A stretch of 64,000 nucleotides of DNA. Origin: an uncultured Pseudomonadota bacterium. Lineage in GTDB: Bacteria; Pseudomonadota; Gammaproteobacteria; Burkholderiales; Burkholderiaceae_C. Positions 54,646 to 62,092 of the stretch are shown here, piece by piece. The stretch lies in contig CAMFIB010000001.1 in assembly GCA_945952465.1 (NCBI GenBank), forward strand, positions 372,001 through 436,000, given 5' to 3'. Made by a program: the position numbers and the translations under genes. The notes below the pieces were generated by a model. It was not told the DNA's origin, did no database searches, and worked only from the letters and a program-made list of their open reading frames with translations. Positions within the stretch are counted from its first letter, which is position 1, and each line of letters opens with the position of its first letter.

Positions 54646-56172
54646 ATCCGGCGCCACGGGCGGGCTGCCGGCACCGGCCCAGGTACGCAGCACGGCGTAG
54701 CTGCGCCACGGTCTCCAGGCCTGCGAGGCGGCCTCGGCCTCGCGCGCGGGGTTCTTGGTGCCGCGCACGCCCAGCAGGTTGTGCAGCGCGATGTCGCCGG
54801 CCGGGAAGGCGTCGGGCCAGCGCAGCGCGCGCATGGCGATGTACTGGGCCGTCCAGTCGCCAATGCCGGGCAGCGCGACGAGTGCGGCGGCGGTGGCGTG
54901 GGGGTCTGCCCCGGCGTGCAGCCGCAGCCCGCCGTGCGCCACCGCCTGGGCCAGCGCCAGGATGGCGGCCTGCCGCTGCCGCACGATGCCCAATTGCCCC
55001 AGCGCGTCGGCGGCGGCGCTGCCGGCGGCCAGCAGCGCCTGCGGCGTGGGGAACAGCCGCGCCAGCTCGCCCGCCGGCTGGTCCAGCGGCTCGCCGAACC
55101 GCGCCACCAGCCGTTCGGCCAGCGTGCGCGCGGCGGCCACGGTGATCTGCTGGCCCAGCACCGCGCGCACCGCGAGCTCGAAACCGTCGAGCGTGCCGGG
55201 CACCCGCAGGCCGTCGCCGGCGGGAAAGGCGGGGTGCAGCACCGCGTTGATGGCCTGCGGGTCGGCGTCGAGGTCCAGCCACGCCCGCACGCGGCGGATC
55301 ACCGCCGGCAGCGCGTCGCGCAGCGGGTCGGCCACCGTCAGCAGCAACTGGTGGCGCTCGGGCACGAACTGCGCGGCCAGCCAGCCGGTGTGGCGCCGCC
55401 CGCCGTGCCACAGGCCCAGCGTGCGGGCGATGCGGCCAGCGCTGGCGTCCACCGTTTCCAGGCCCGCGATGCGGCGGGTGGCGAAGAAGCCGAGCAGCGC
55501 CGCCACGTCGAGCGGCGGCCGCCACGCCAGCCTGACGGTGATGCCCGCGGCCACTTCCAGCGCGTCGCGGTCGGCGCCGTCCTTGCGCAGTTGGGTGGGG
55601 CTGAGCCGGTAGTGGTCGGCGAAGGCGGCGTTGAAGCGGCGCAGGCTGGCGAAACCGCTGAGCAGCGCGATGTCGGCCACCGGCAGCCGGGTGTCGGTGA
55701 GCAGCTGCTTGGCGGTCAGCAGGCGCCGCGTCTGCAGGTACTGCAGCGGCGACACGCCGAACTCGGCCTCGAAGATGCGGCGCACGTGGCGGTCGGTCAC
55801 GCCCAGCCGCTCGGCCAGGCCGCGCACGGAGGGCGCCTCGCCGTCGGGCCAGGCTTCGGGTTCGTCGAGCAGCCGGGCGGCCTGCCGCGCCAGGATGCCG
55901 CTGGCGTCCTGCGTCGACCAGGCCGGCGAGCCCTGCGGCGCCAGCTCGGGGCGGCAGCGCAGGCAGGGCCGGAAACCGGCGTGCTCGGCCTGCGCGGCGT
56001 GGTGGAAGAAGCGGCAGTTCTGGCGCTTGGGCGTGCGCACGGCGCAGACCGGCCGGCAGTAGATGCCGGTGGAGGTGACGCCGGTGAAAAAGGTGCCGTC
56101 GAAGCGGGCGTCGCGGGCCAGCAGCGCCCGGTAGCAGGCGTCGTCGTCGGTGGCGTCGAAAGGGTGCGACAT
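54601..56172 (-). CDS. alkA: Ada N-domain / AraC HTH / AlkA glycosylase fusion
   Basis: A 523-residue alkylation-response protein in three parts. An Ada methylphosphotriester domain has zinc/acceptor cysteines C39, C43, C70, C73 (Ada C38, C42, C69, C72). An AraC-type helix-turn-helix lies about 100-195 (VTDRHVRRIFEAEFGVSPLQ). A 3-methyladenine glycosylase II domain has the HhH-GPD motif LPGIGDWTAQYIAMRAL and catalytic Asp in FPAGDIALHN. It probably senses methyl damage at C39, activates its own promoter and excises alkylbases. It lacks Ada's O6-methylguanine domain, which ogt provides. Its C terminus is encoded by the dispersed repeat. Confidence 0.95.
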   Translation of the reverse strand: MSHPFDATDDDACYRALLARDARFDGTFFTGVTSTGIYCRPVCAVRTPKRQNCRFFHHAAQAEHAGFRPCLRCRPELAPQGSPAWSTQDASGILARQAARLLDEPEAWPDGEAPSVRGLAERLGVTDRHVRRIFEAEFGVSPLQYLQTRRLLTAKQLLTDTRLPVADIALLSGFASLRRFNAAFADHYRLSPTQLRKDGADRDALEVAAGITVRLAWRPPLDVAALLGFFATRRIAGLETVDASAGRIARTLGLWHGGRRHTGWLAAQFVPERHQLLLTVADPLRDALPAVIRRVRAWLDLDADPQAINAVLHPAFPAGDGLRVPGTLDGFELAVRAVLGQQITVAAARTLAERLVARFGEPLDQPAGELARLFPTPQALLAAGSAAADALGQLGIVRQRQAAILALAQAVAHGGLRLHAGADPHATAAALVALPGIGDWTAQYIAMRALRWPDAFPAGDIALHNLLGVRGTKNPAREAEAASQAWRPWRSYAVLRTWAGAGSPPVAPDTPELIANKHQPALT

Positions 56173-56322
56173 GGGGCCATCATAGGCCGCACGGGCCCGC
56201 AGACTCGCCGTTTCCGGACATCTGCCTGAGCGGCCCCGCCGCTGCCGCCCGGGCCGGCTGCCGGTGGGGTTGAAAACGCCCCGCCTACAATCCCCGGCAC
56301 TGTTTTTCGCGCCGATCAACCG

Positions 56323-57714
56323 ATGCAAATCACCCCCTCGGCCTTCAAGGCCTACGACATCCGCGGCATCGTGCCGACGGTGCTCAACGAACCCTTCGCC
56401 GAAGCGCTGGGCAAGGCCTTTGGCAGCGCCGCGCGGGCGGCCGGCGAGACGGCGGTGGCCATTGGCCGCGACGGCCGGCTCAGCGGCCCCGGCCTGGCGG
56501 CGGCGCTGGCGCGCGGGCTGGTGGCGGCGGGGGTGGAGGTCATCGACGTCGGCATGGTGACCACGCCGATGCTGTACTTCGCGGCGAACACGCTGTGCAG
56601 CAGCGGCATCCAGGTCACCGGCAGCCACAACCCCAAGGACTACAACGGCTTCAAGATGGTGCTGGCCGGCCGGGCGATCCATGGCGAGGAGATCCAGGCG
56701 CTGCGCCGCACGATGGAAGCCGAAAGCTGGACGCTGGTGCCCGGCGGCAAGCTGCGGCAGGCCGACGTGAACGAGGCCTACGGCGCGCGCATCGTGAGCG
56801 ACATCAAACTCAAGCGGCCGATGAAGATCGTGGTCGATTCCGGCAACGGCGTGGCCGGCGCCACCGCACCGGCCATCCTGCGCGCGATCGGCTGCGAGGT
56901 GACCGAACTCTTCAGCGAGGTCGACGGCAACTTCCCCAACCACCACCCCGACCCGAGCAAGCCCGAGAACCTGAACGACCTGATCCGTGCGCTGAAAGAA
57001 GGCGACGCCGAACTGGGCCTGGCCTTCGACGGCGACGGCGACCGCCTCGGCATCGTCACCAAGGACGGCACCAACATCTTCCCCGACCGCCAGATGATGC
57101 TGTTCGCGCGCGACGTGCTGGGCCGGGTGCCCGGCGGCACCATCGTGTTCGACGTCAAGTGCTCGCAGCGCCTCGCGCCCGAGATCGAGGCGGCAGGCGG
57201 CACGCCGCTGATGTTCAAGACCGGCCACTCGCTGATCAAGGGCAAGATGAAGGAAATCAACGCGCCGCTGGGCGGCGAGATGAGCGGCCACATCTTCTTC
57301 AAGGAGCGCTGGTACGGCTTCGACGACGGCACCTACGCCGGCTGCCGCCTGCTGGAAATCCTCAGCGCGTCGGCCGACGCGGGCGCCGTGCTGAACGGGC
57401 TGCCCACCAGCCATTCCACGCCCGAACTCAACGTGAAATGCGAAGAGGGCGAGCCGCACAAGCTCACCGCCGCGCTGCAGGAGCGCGCCGCCAAAGGCGC
57501 CTTCGCCGCGCCGGCGAGCGTCAGCACCATCGACGGCCTGCGCGTCGACTGGCCCGACGGCTTCGGCCTGATCCGCGCGTCCAACACCACGCCGGTGCTG
57601 GTGCTTCGCTTCGAGGGCCACACGCCCGAAGCGCTGCACCGCATCGAGGCCGCGATGCTGGAGCAACTGCGCGCGGTGAAACCCGACGCGGCCTTCGAGG
57701 CTTCGGCGCATTGA
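56323..57714 (+). CDS. Phosphomannomutase/phosphoglucomutase
   Basis: A 463-residue alpha-D-phosphohexomutase (AlgC/ManB type) interconverting 1- and 6-phosphates of mannose or glucose for LPS and exopolysaccharide precursors. KAYDIRGIVP at the start, the phosphoserine loop VTGSHNPKDYNG near residue 100, metal loop AFDGDGDRLG near 237, sugar loop GGEMSGHIFF and phosphate-binding RASNTTPVLVLRFEG near 425. A -10-like TACAAT lies upstream at about 56285. Followed by waaC and waaA. Confidence 0.93.
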   Translation: MQITPSAFKAYDIRGIVPTVLNEPFAEALGKAFGSAARAAGETAVAIGRDGRLSGPGLAAALARGLVAAGVEVIDVGMVTTPMLYFAANTLCSSGIQVTGSHNPKDYNGFKMVLAGRAIHGEEIQALRRTMEAESWTLVPGGKLRQADVNEAYGARIVSDIKLKRPMKIVVDSGNGVAGATAPAILRAIGCEVTELFSEVDGNFPNHHPDPSKPENLNDLIRALKEGDAELGLAFDGDGDRLGIVTKDGTNIFPDRQMMLFARDVLGRVPGGTIVFDVKCSQRLAPEIEAAGGTPLMFKTGHSLIKGKMKEINAPLGGEMSGHIFFKERWYGFDDGTYAGCRLLEILSASADAGAVLNGLPTSHSTPELNVKCEEGEPHKLTAALQERAAKGAFAAPASVSTIDGLRVDWPDGFGLIRASNTTPVLVLRFEGHTPEALHRIEAAMLEQLRAVKPDAAFEASAH

Positions 57715-57722
57715 ACGCGAGT

Positions 57723-57799
57723 GTTCCGCCGCCGGGCCGCTCCCAAGGCGGAACAGCCCCCTCGGGGGGCAGCGACCCACGCGCAGCGGGGAGCGTGGG
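57723..57799 (+). repeat. Three-hairpin palindromic element overlapping the waaC start
   Basis: Three consecutive inverted repeats: GTTCCGCC/GGCGGAAC (57723-57754), a CCCCC/GGGGG stem (about 57757-57768) and CCCACGC/GCGTGGG (57776-57799). The waaC GTG start sits in the last arm. From memory, similar elements recur between genes in Comamonadaceae; not verified here. Confidence 0.6.
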
Positions 57800-58781
57800 G
57801 GCCAAGAACATACTGATCGTCAAGATGTCCTCATTGGGGGACGTCGTTCAGAGCATGCCGGTGGTGCACGACCTGCGCGTCGCGCTGCCGGACGCGGCGA
57901 TCGACTGGGTGGTGGAAGAGGCCTTCGCGCCCTTGGTCGAGCGGGTTCAGGGTGTGCGCCGCATCGTCACCATCGCCGACCGGCGCTGGCGCAAGAGCCG
58001 CTTCAGCGCCCACACCCGCACCGAGCGCCAGGCCTACCTGGAGAACCTGCGGGCGGTCGGCTACGACGCGGTGATCGACCTGCAGGGCCTCGTCAAGTCG
58101 GCGCTGGTGGCGCGGCAGGCGCGGCTGGCGCCGGGCGGCTTCACCGCCAGCTACGGCAACCGCAGCGAGGAATGCGGCTACGAATGGCCGGTGCGTTTCC
58201 TGGTCGACAAGCCGGTGACCATGCCGACGCGCGTGCACGCGGTGCAGCGCTACCGCACGCTGGCCGCCGGCGCTCTCGGGTACAGCTTCGACCCGGTGCC
58301 GGTCTACGAGCTGCGCCACGTGGCCGCCGAACGCCAGCGCGCGGTGGTGCTGGCCCACGGCACGACCCGGCCCGACAACGAATGGCCCGAAGCCGACTGG
58401 CTGGCGCTCGGCCGGCGGCTGGCCGCGCACGGCTTCGAGGTCTGGCTGCCGTACGCCAGCGATGCCGAGCAGGCGCTGGCCGAACGGCTGGCGAACGCCA
58501 TCGGCGAACGCGCGCGGGTCTGGCCGCGGCTGTCGCTGGCCGGTGTGCTCGACCACATGGCGACGGCCAGCGGCGTGATCGGCGTCGACTCCGGCCTGAG
58601 CCACATGGCGGTGGCGCTCGATCTGCCGCACGTGCAGATCTTCAGCTACCCCCGCGCCTGGCGGGCCGGGCCGGTGGGCCGCGCCCACCAGCGGCCGGTG
58701 GGCGGCGAGCGCGCGCCGACGCTGGACGAGGTGTGGGCGGCCTGGGAACAGGTGTGGGCCACGCCGCCGGGGCCGGCCTGA
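57795..58781 (+). CDS. waaC: Lipopolysaccharide heptosyltransferase I
   Basis: Adds the first heptose to Kdo2-lipid A at the inner membrane. The 328-residue GT9 glycosyltransferase opens AKNILIVKMSSLGDVVQSMP and has LVHAVQRY, AHGTTRPDNEWPE (acceptor/donor site) and GVDSGLSHMAVALDLP. No ATG fits; GTG at 57795 with GCGGGGAG upstream is the best start and lies in a palindromic repeat arm. It precedes waaA by 16 bp. Confidence 0.92.
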   Translation: MGAKNILIVKMSSLGDVVQSMPVVHDLRVALPDAAIDWVVEEAFAPLVERVQGVRRIVTIADRRWRKSRFSAHTRTERQAYLENLRAVGYDAVIDLQGLVKSALVARQARLAPGGFTASYGNRSEECGYEWPVRFLVDKPVTMPTRVHAVQRYRTLAAGALGYSFDPVPVYELRHVAAERQRAVVLAHGTTRPDNEWPEADWLALGRRLAAHGFEVWLPYASDAEQALAERLANAIGERARVWPRLSLAGVLDHMATASGVIGVDSGLSHMAVALDLPHVQIFSYPRAWRAGPVGRAHQRPVGGERAPTLDEVWAAWEQVWATPPGPA

Positions 58782-58797
58782 TCGGGCACCATTGGCC

Positions 58798-60141
58798 ATG
58801 AGCATGGTCCGCGCCGTTTACTCGCTGCTGATGTGGCTGGCCCAGCCGCTGCTCAAGCGCAAGCTGGCGCGGCGCGGCAAGGTGGAGGCGGGCTACCGCG
58901 ACGCGATCGGCGAGCGTTTCGGCCGCTACACCCAGCCCGCGTCGAGCGGCTGGTTCTGGGTGCACGCGGTGTCGCTCGGCGAGACACGCGCCGCCGCCAT
59001 CCTGCTCGCCGCGCTGCGCGAGGCCGACCCGCACCTGCGGTTGCTGCTGACCCACGGCACCGCGACCGGCCGCGCCGAGGGCGCCAAGCTGCTGCGGCCG
59101 GGCGACGTGCAGGTCTGGCAGCCCTGGGACACGCCGGGCGCGGTGCAGCGTTTCCTCGCGCATTTCCGGCCGTCGATCGGCGTGCTGATCGAGACCGAGG
59201 TCTGGCCCAACCTGGTCGCCGCCTGTCACCGCCGCGAACTGCCGCTGGTGCTGGTGAACGCCCGCATGAGCGAGAAAACGCTGGCCGAGGCCGAGCGCCT
59301 GGCCTGGCTGGCCCGGCCGACCTATGCGGCACTGGCCGCCGTGCACGCGCAGACCGAGGCCGACGCCGAACGCCTGGCCCGCCTCGGCGCGCCGGTGGCC
59401 TCGGTCACCGGCAACCTGAAGTTCGACGCCCGGCCCGACACCGCCCAGGCCGCGAGGGGCCGCCGCTGGCGCGCCAACGCGGCCCGGCCGGTCGTGCTGT
59501 TCGCCAGCTCGCGCGAGGGCGAGGAAGCGGCGCTGTTCGACGTTTTGAAGCAAAATCGGCCGCCAGTCCGCGTCGAATCTGGGGTTGGTGCTCCTGATTC
59601 AGGAGCGGTCCAGTGGCTGGTCGTGCCCCGGCATCCGCAGCGGTTCGACGCGGTGGCGGCCTTGGCGGCCGAGCGCGGCCTGACGGTGGTGCGGCGCAGC
59701 GGCTGGGGCGAATCGGGCCCCGCCGAAGTGGCCGAAGTGGCCGAAGGGGCCGACGTCTGGCTGGGCGACTCGCTCGGCGAGATGGCGCTGTACTACGGCT
59801 TGGCCGACGTGGCTTTGCTGGGCGGCAGCTTCGAGCGTCTCGGCGGGCAGAACCTGATCGAGGCGCTGGCCTGCGGCTGCCCGGTGGTGATGGGGCCGCA
59901 CACCTTCAATTTCGCCGACGCGGCGGCGCAGGCCGAAGCGGCCGGGGCGGCGCAGCGGGTGGAGGGCATCGCCGAAGCGGTGGCGGCGGCGCTGCGCATC
60001 GCCGGTGATGCCGGCGAGCGGCAGCGGCTGTCGGCGCTGGGCGAGGCCTTCGTCGACCAGCACCGCGGCGCGGCGCGGCGCACCGCCGAGGCGCTGCTGG
60101 CGCGTCAGGGCGCGCGGCCGGGGGAGCCCGAGAGGGTTTGA
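58798..60141 (+). CDS. waaA: 3-deoxy-D-manno-octulosonic acid transferase
   Basis: Transfers Kdo to lipid A at the inner membrane. The 447-residue protein has an N-terminal membrane anchor (VYSLLMWLAQPLL), the conserved WVHAVSLGETRAAAIL near residue 52, ETEVWPNLV, and donor-site GGSFERLGGQNLIEALACG near 340. Residues about 250-270 (KQNRPPVRVESGVGAPDSGA) lie in a copy of the dispersed repeat, an apparent in-frame insertion between the two Rossmann domains. Its 3' end overlaps the convergent MerR gene by 37 bp. Confidence 0.95.
   Translation: MSMVRAVYSLLMWLAQPLLKRKLARRGKVEAGYRDAIGERFGRYTQPASSGWFWVHAVSLGETRAAAILLAALREADPHLRLLLTHGTATGRAEGAKLLRPGDVQVWQPWDTPGAVQRFLAHFRPSIGVLIETEVWPNLVAACHRRELPLVLVNARMSEKTLAEAERLAWLARPTYAALAAVHAQTEADAERLARLGAPVASVTGNLKFDARPDTAQAARGRRWRANAARPVVLFASSREGEEAALFDVLKQNRPPVRVESGVGAPDSGAVQWLVVPRHPQRFDAVAALAAERGLTVVRRSGWGESGPAEVAEVAEGADVWLGDSLGEMALYYGLADVALLGGSFERLGGQNLIEALACGCPVVMGPHTFNFADAAAQAEAAGAAQRVEGIAEAVAAALRIAGDAGERQRLSALGEAFVDQHRGAARRTAEALLARQGARPGEPERV
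59549..59606 (+). repeat. Dispersed repeat copy 8, inside waaA
   Basis: GCAAAATCGGCCGCCAGTCC, GCGTCGAATCTGGGGTTG and perfect hairpin GCTCCTGATTCAGGAGC (59590-59606), in frame within waaA. Confidence 0.65.
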
Positions 60142-61013
60142 GCGTCGTCGTCGGCCGGCGCGGCCTCGTCGGCCGGCTGCGGCGGCGCCACCATGACGGG
60201 GTAGGGCGCGGCCGAGCGTTCGCCGAGCCGCTCGATGATGGACGCCACGCGGTCGCCGAGGAATTTGTTGGCCGACAGCTCCAGCGCGCGCCGCATCTCG
60301 GTCTCCACCATCACCATCGCGAGCGGGCGGATGTCCCAGATCGTGTCGACCAGGCCGGGCACGTCTTCGGGCGGCGGCAGGTTGGCGTCGCCGTATTTGT
60401 CGAGCCGGCGCACCACCAGCCCCACCACCTGGTCGGACACCTGCTGCAGCAGCGGCCGGGCGGCTTCCATCAGGTCGAGCACGCTCTCCAGCGGGAAACC
60501 CGCCTTGGTCAGCGCCTGGCCGGCCTCCAGCATGCGCGGCGTGCGGCAGGTGAAGCCCATGCCCTCGCGCTCCAGCAGGCCCAGCGCCAGCGCGCGCTTG
60601 AGGCCGCTGAGGCTGATCGCGGTGCCGAACATGCGCGCCAGCTCCAGGTAGGAGTAGTGGCGCGGCTGCTCCACCGCCCAGGGGCTGTTGATGGCCTTTT
60701 CAAGCCCCAGGATGGCGTGCAGCTCCTGGCCGTCGATCAGCGCGGCCAGCAGCTCCTGCACGTTGGCCAGCGTGTAGCCGCGCGACAGCAGGTGGTTGAT
60801 GAGCGCGAGGCGGCCGAGGTGCGCCTGCGTGTAGATGCCGACGCGGCCGCGCCGCTCGGGCGGGTCGATCAGGCCGCGGTCCTGGTAGGCGCGCACGTTG
60901 CGCACCGTGGTGTTGCCGGCCCGCGCGAGCTGGTCGATCGTGTACTCCATCGCCTCGACGGCTTGGCGGCTGTCGGGGGCCGGCTGCGGGAAAAAGGGCG
61001 GCGGGCTGCTCAT
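60105..61013 (-). CDS. MerR-family transcriptional regulator
   Basis: A 302-residue regulator with a MerR DNA-binding domain (about residues 25-95: YTIDQLARAGNTTVRNVRAY, RGRVGIYTQAHLGRLALINH). A long effector domain lacks the metal-binding cysteines of MerR/CueR, so the signal is probably organic. The Pro-rich N-terminal 24 residues depend on a start at 61013; ATG at 60941 (MEYTIDQLAR) is an alternative. Divergent from the M24 gene across a palindromic operator candidate. Confidence 0.88.
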   Translation of the reverse strand: MSSPPPFFPQPAPDSRQAVEAMEYTIDQLARAGNTTVRNVRAYQDRGLIDPPERRGRVGIYTQAHLGRLALINHLLSRGYTLANVQELLAALIDGQELHAILGLEKAINSPWAVEQPRHYSYLELARMFGTAISLSGLKRALALGLLEREGMGFTCRTPRMLEAGQALTKAGFPLESVLDLMEAARPLLQQVSDQVVGLVVRRLDKYGDANLPPPEDVPGLVDTIWDIRPLAMVMVETEMRRALELSANKFLGDRVASIIERLGERSAAPYPVMVAPPQPADEAAPADDDAQTLSGSPGRAP

Positions 61014-61157
61014 GGGCGGGTTCAACAAGGCGTGGCGGCGGCGGACGGGGCACAAGGCAATGGGCCATTGGAGCCGGCGCTCCATTCGGGATCGGTGTTC
61101 GCCCGAACCCGAGGGTTTACCCTGTGCATGACCCTTCCGTTTGCCGAAACAATTATG

Positions 61158-61171
61158 ACATTGAACAATGT
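61158..61171. promoter_or_regulatory. Palindromic operator candidate for the MerR regulator
   Basis: ACATTGAACAATGT is a perfect 14-bp palindrome, 37 bp before the M24 start and within the AT-rich divergent region. Size and place suit a MerR operator. Confidence 0.6.
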
Positions 61172-61207
61172 AACGGTTTTGGCTGATTCGATTCCAGGAG
61201 AACCTTC

Positions 61208-62089
61208 ATGAACCTCAGCGTGGTCCGGCACATCGGCGAAGACGAATTGTCCCAGTTCCGTGGCGTCCAGCAACTGGCCTACCGCTGCGTGGAGGCGGTG
61301 GCGGGGGAACTGAAGGTGGGCATGACCGAAAAACAGGTCGCCGCCCGCCTGCTGGAATGGCTGCAAGACCACGGCGTGCGCGACTGGCTGCACAAGCCCT
61401 TCGCGTGGTTCGGTGACCGCACGGCTTTCCAGGGTTTCTCCGGCCTGAGCCACATGGCCGGCTTCAACCTGCAGTTCTTCCCCGGCAGCCGCCGGCTGGA
61501 AGAAAACATGCCGTTCATCCTGGACGTGGCGCCGGTGCTCGACGGCGCGCTGGCCGACGTGGGCTACGCCGGCACACTGGGCCACAACCCCACGCTGGAG
61601 CGCCTGCAGGACGACCTGATGGCGCACCGCGAGCTGATCGTGCGGCTGGTCAAGCAACGCCACACGCTGGCCGACGTGGCCCGCGCGGTGGACGGGCTGT
61701 GCCTGCGCCAGGGCGTCGAGCCGCGCCACAAGGCCTACCCGTTCAAGGTGCTGGCCCACCGCGTGGCCAAGCTGGAGCGGCCGGCCACGCCGCGCAGCGT
61801 GGGCCGCTTCGGCCTCAACAGCACCTTCAACCTCTACGAACAGGCACGCGCCGGCAAGCAGCAGGGCTGGTCGCCGCTGTGGAACGCTTCGGCACAATCC
61901 GACCACGCGCCCACGCCCGGCCTGTGGGCGGTGGAGCCGCACCTCGGCTTCCGCGGCGTCGGCGCCAAGTTCGAGGAACTGCTGGTCATCACCGAAACCG
62001 ACGCCTTCTGGCTCGACGACGACCTGCCGCACGTGCGCCGCTGGCAACAGCGCCTGCACGAACGCCAACCGCAACTGCTGGCCGCCTGA
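61208..62089 (+). CDS. M24-family metallopeptidase (Xaa-Pro aminopeptidase-like)
   Basis: A 293-residue pita-bread-fold protein with an M24-type N terminus (AYRCVEAVAGELKVGMTEKQ) and metal-site-like segments FILDVAPVLDGALADVGYAG (paired Asp) and KFEELLVITETDAFWLDDDL (Glu). It is shorter than prolidase. Substrate unknown; may be a lyase/hydrolase of the M24 fold rather than a peptidase. GGAG is 8 nt before the ATG. It ends 3 bp before the hydrolase-SDR gene. Confidence 0.82.
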   Translation: MNLSVVRHIGEDELSQFRGVQQLAYRCVEAVAGELKVGMTEKQVAARLLEWLQDHGVRDWLHKPFAWFGDRTAFQGFSGLSHMAGFNLQFFPGSRRLEENMPFILDVAPVLDGALADVGYAGTLGHNPTLERLQDDLMAHRELIVRLVKQRHTLADVARAVDGLCLRQGVEPRHKAYPFKVLAHRVAKLERPATPRSVGRFGLNSTFNLYEQARAGKQQGWSPLWNASAQSDHAPTPGLWAVEPHLGFRGVGAKFEELLVITETDAFWLDDDLPHVRRWQQRLHERQPQLLAA

Positions 62090-62092
62090 ACC

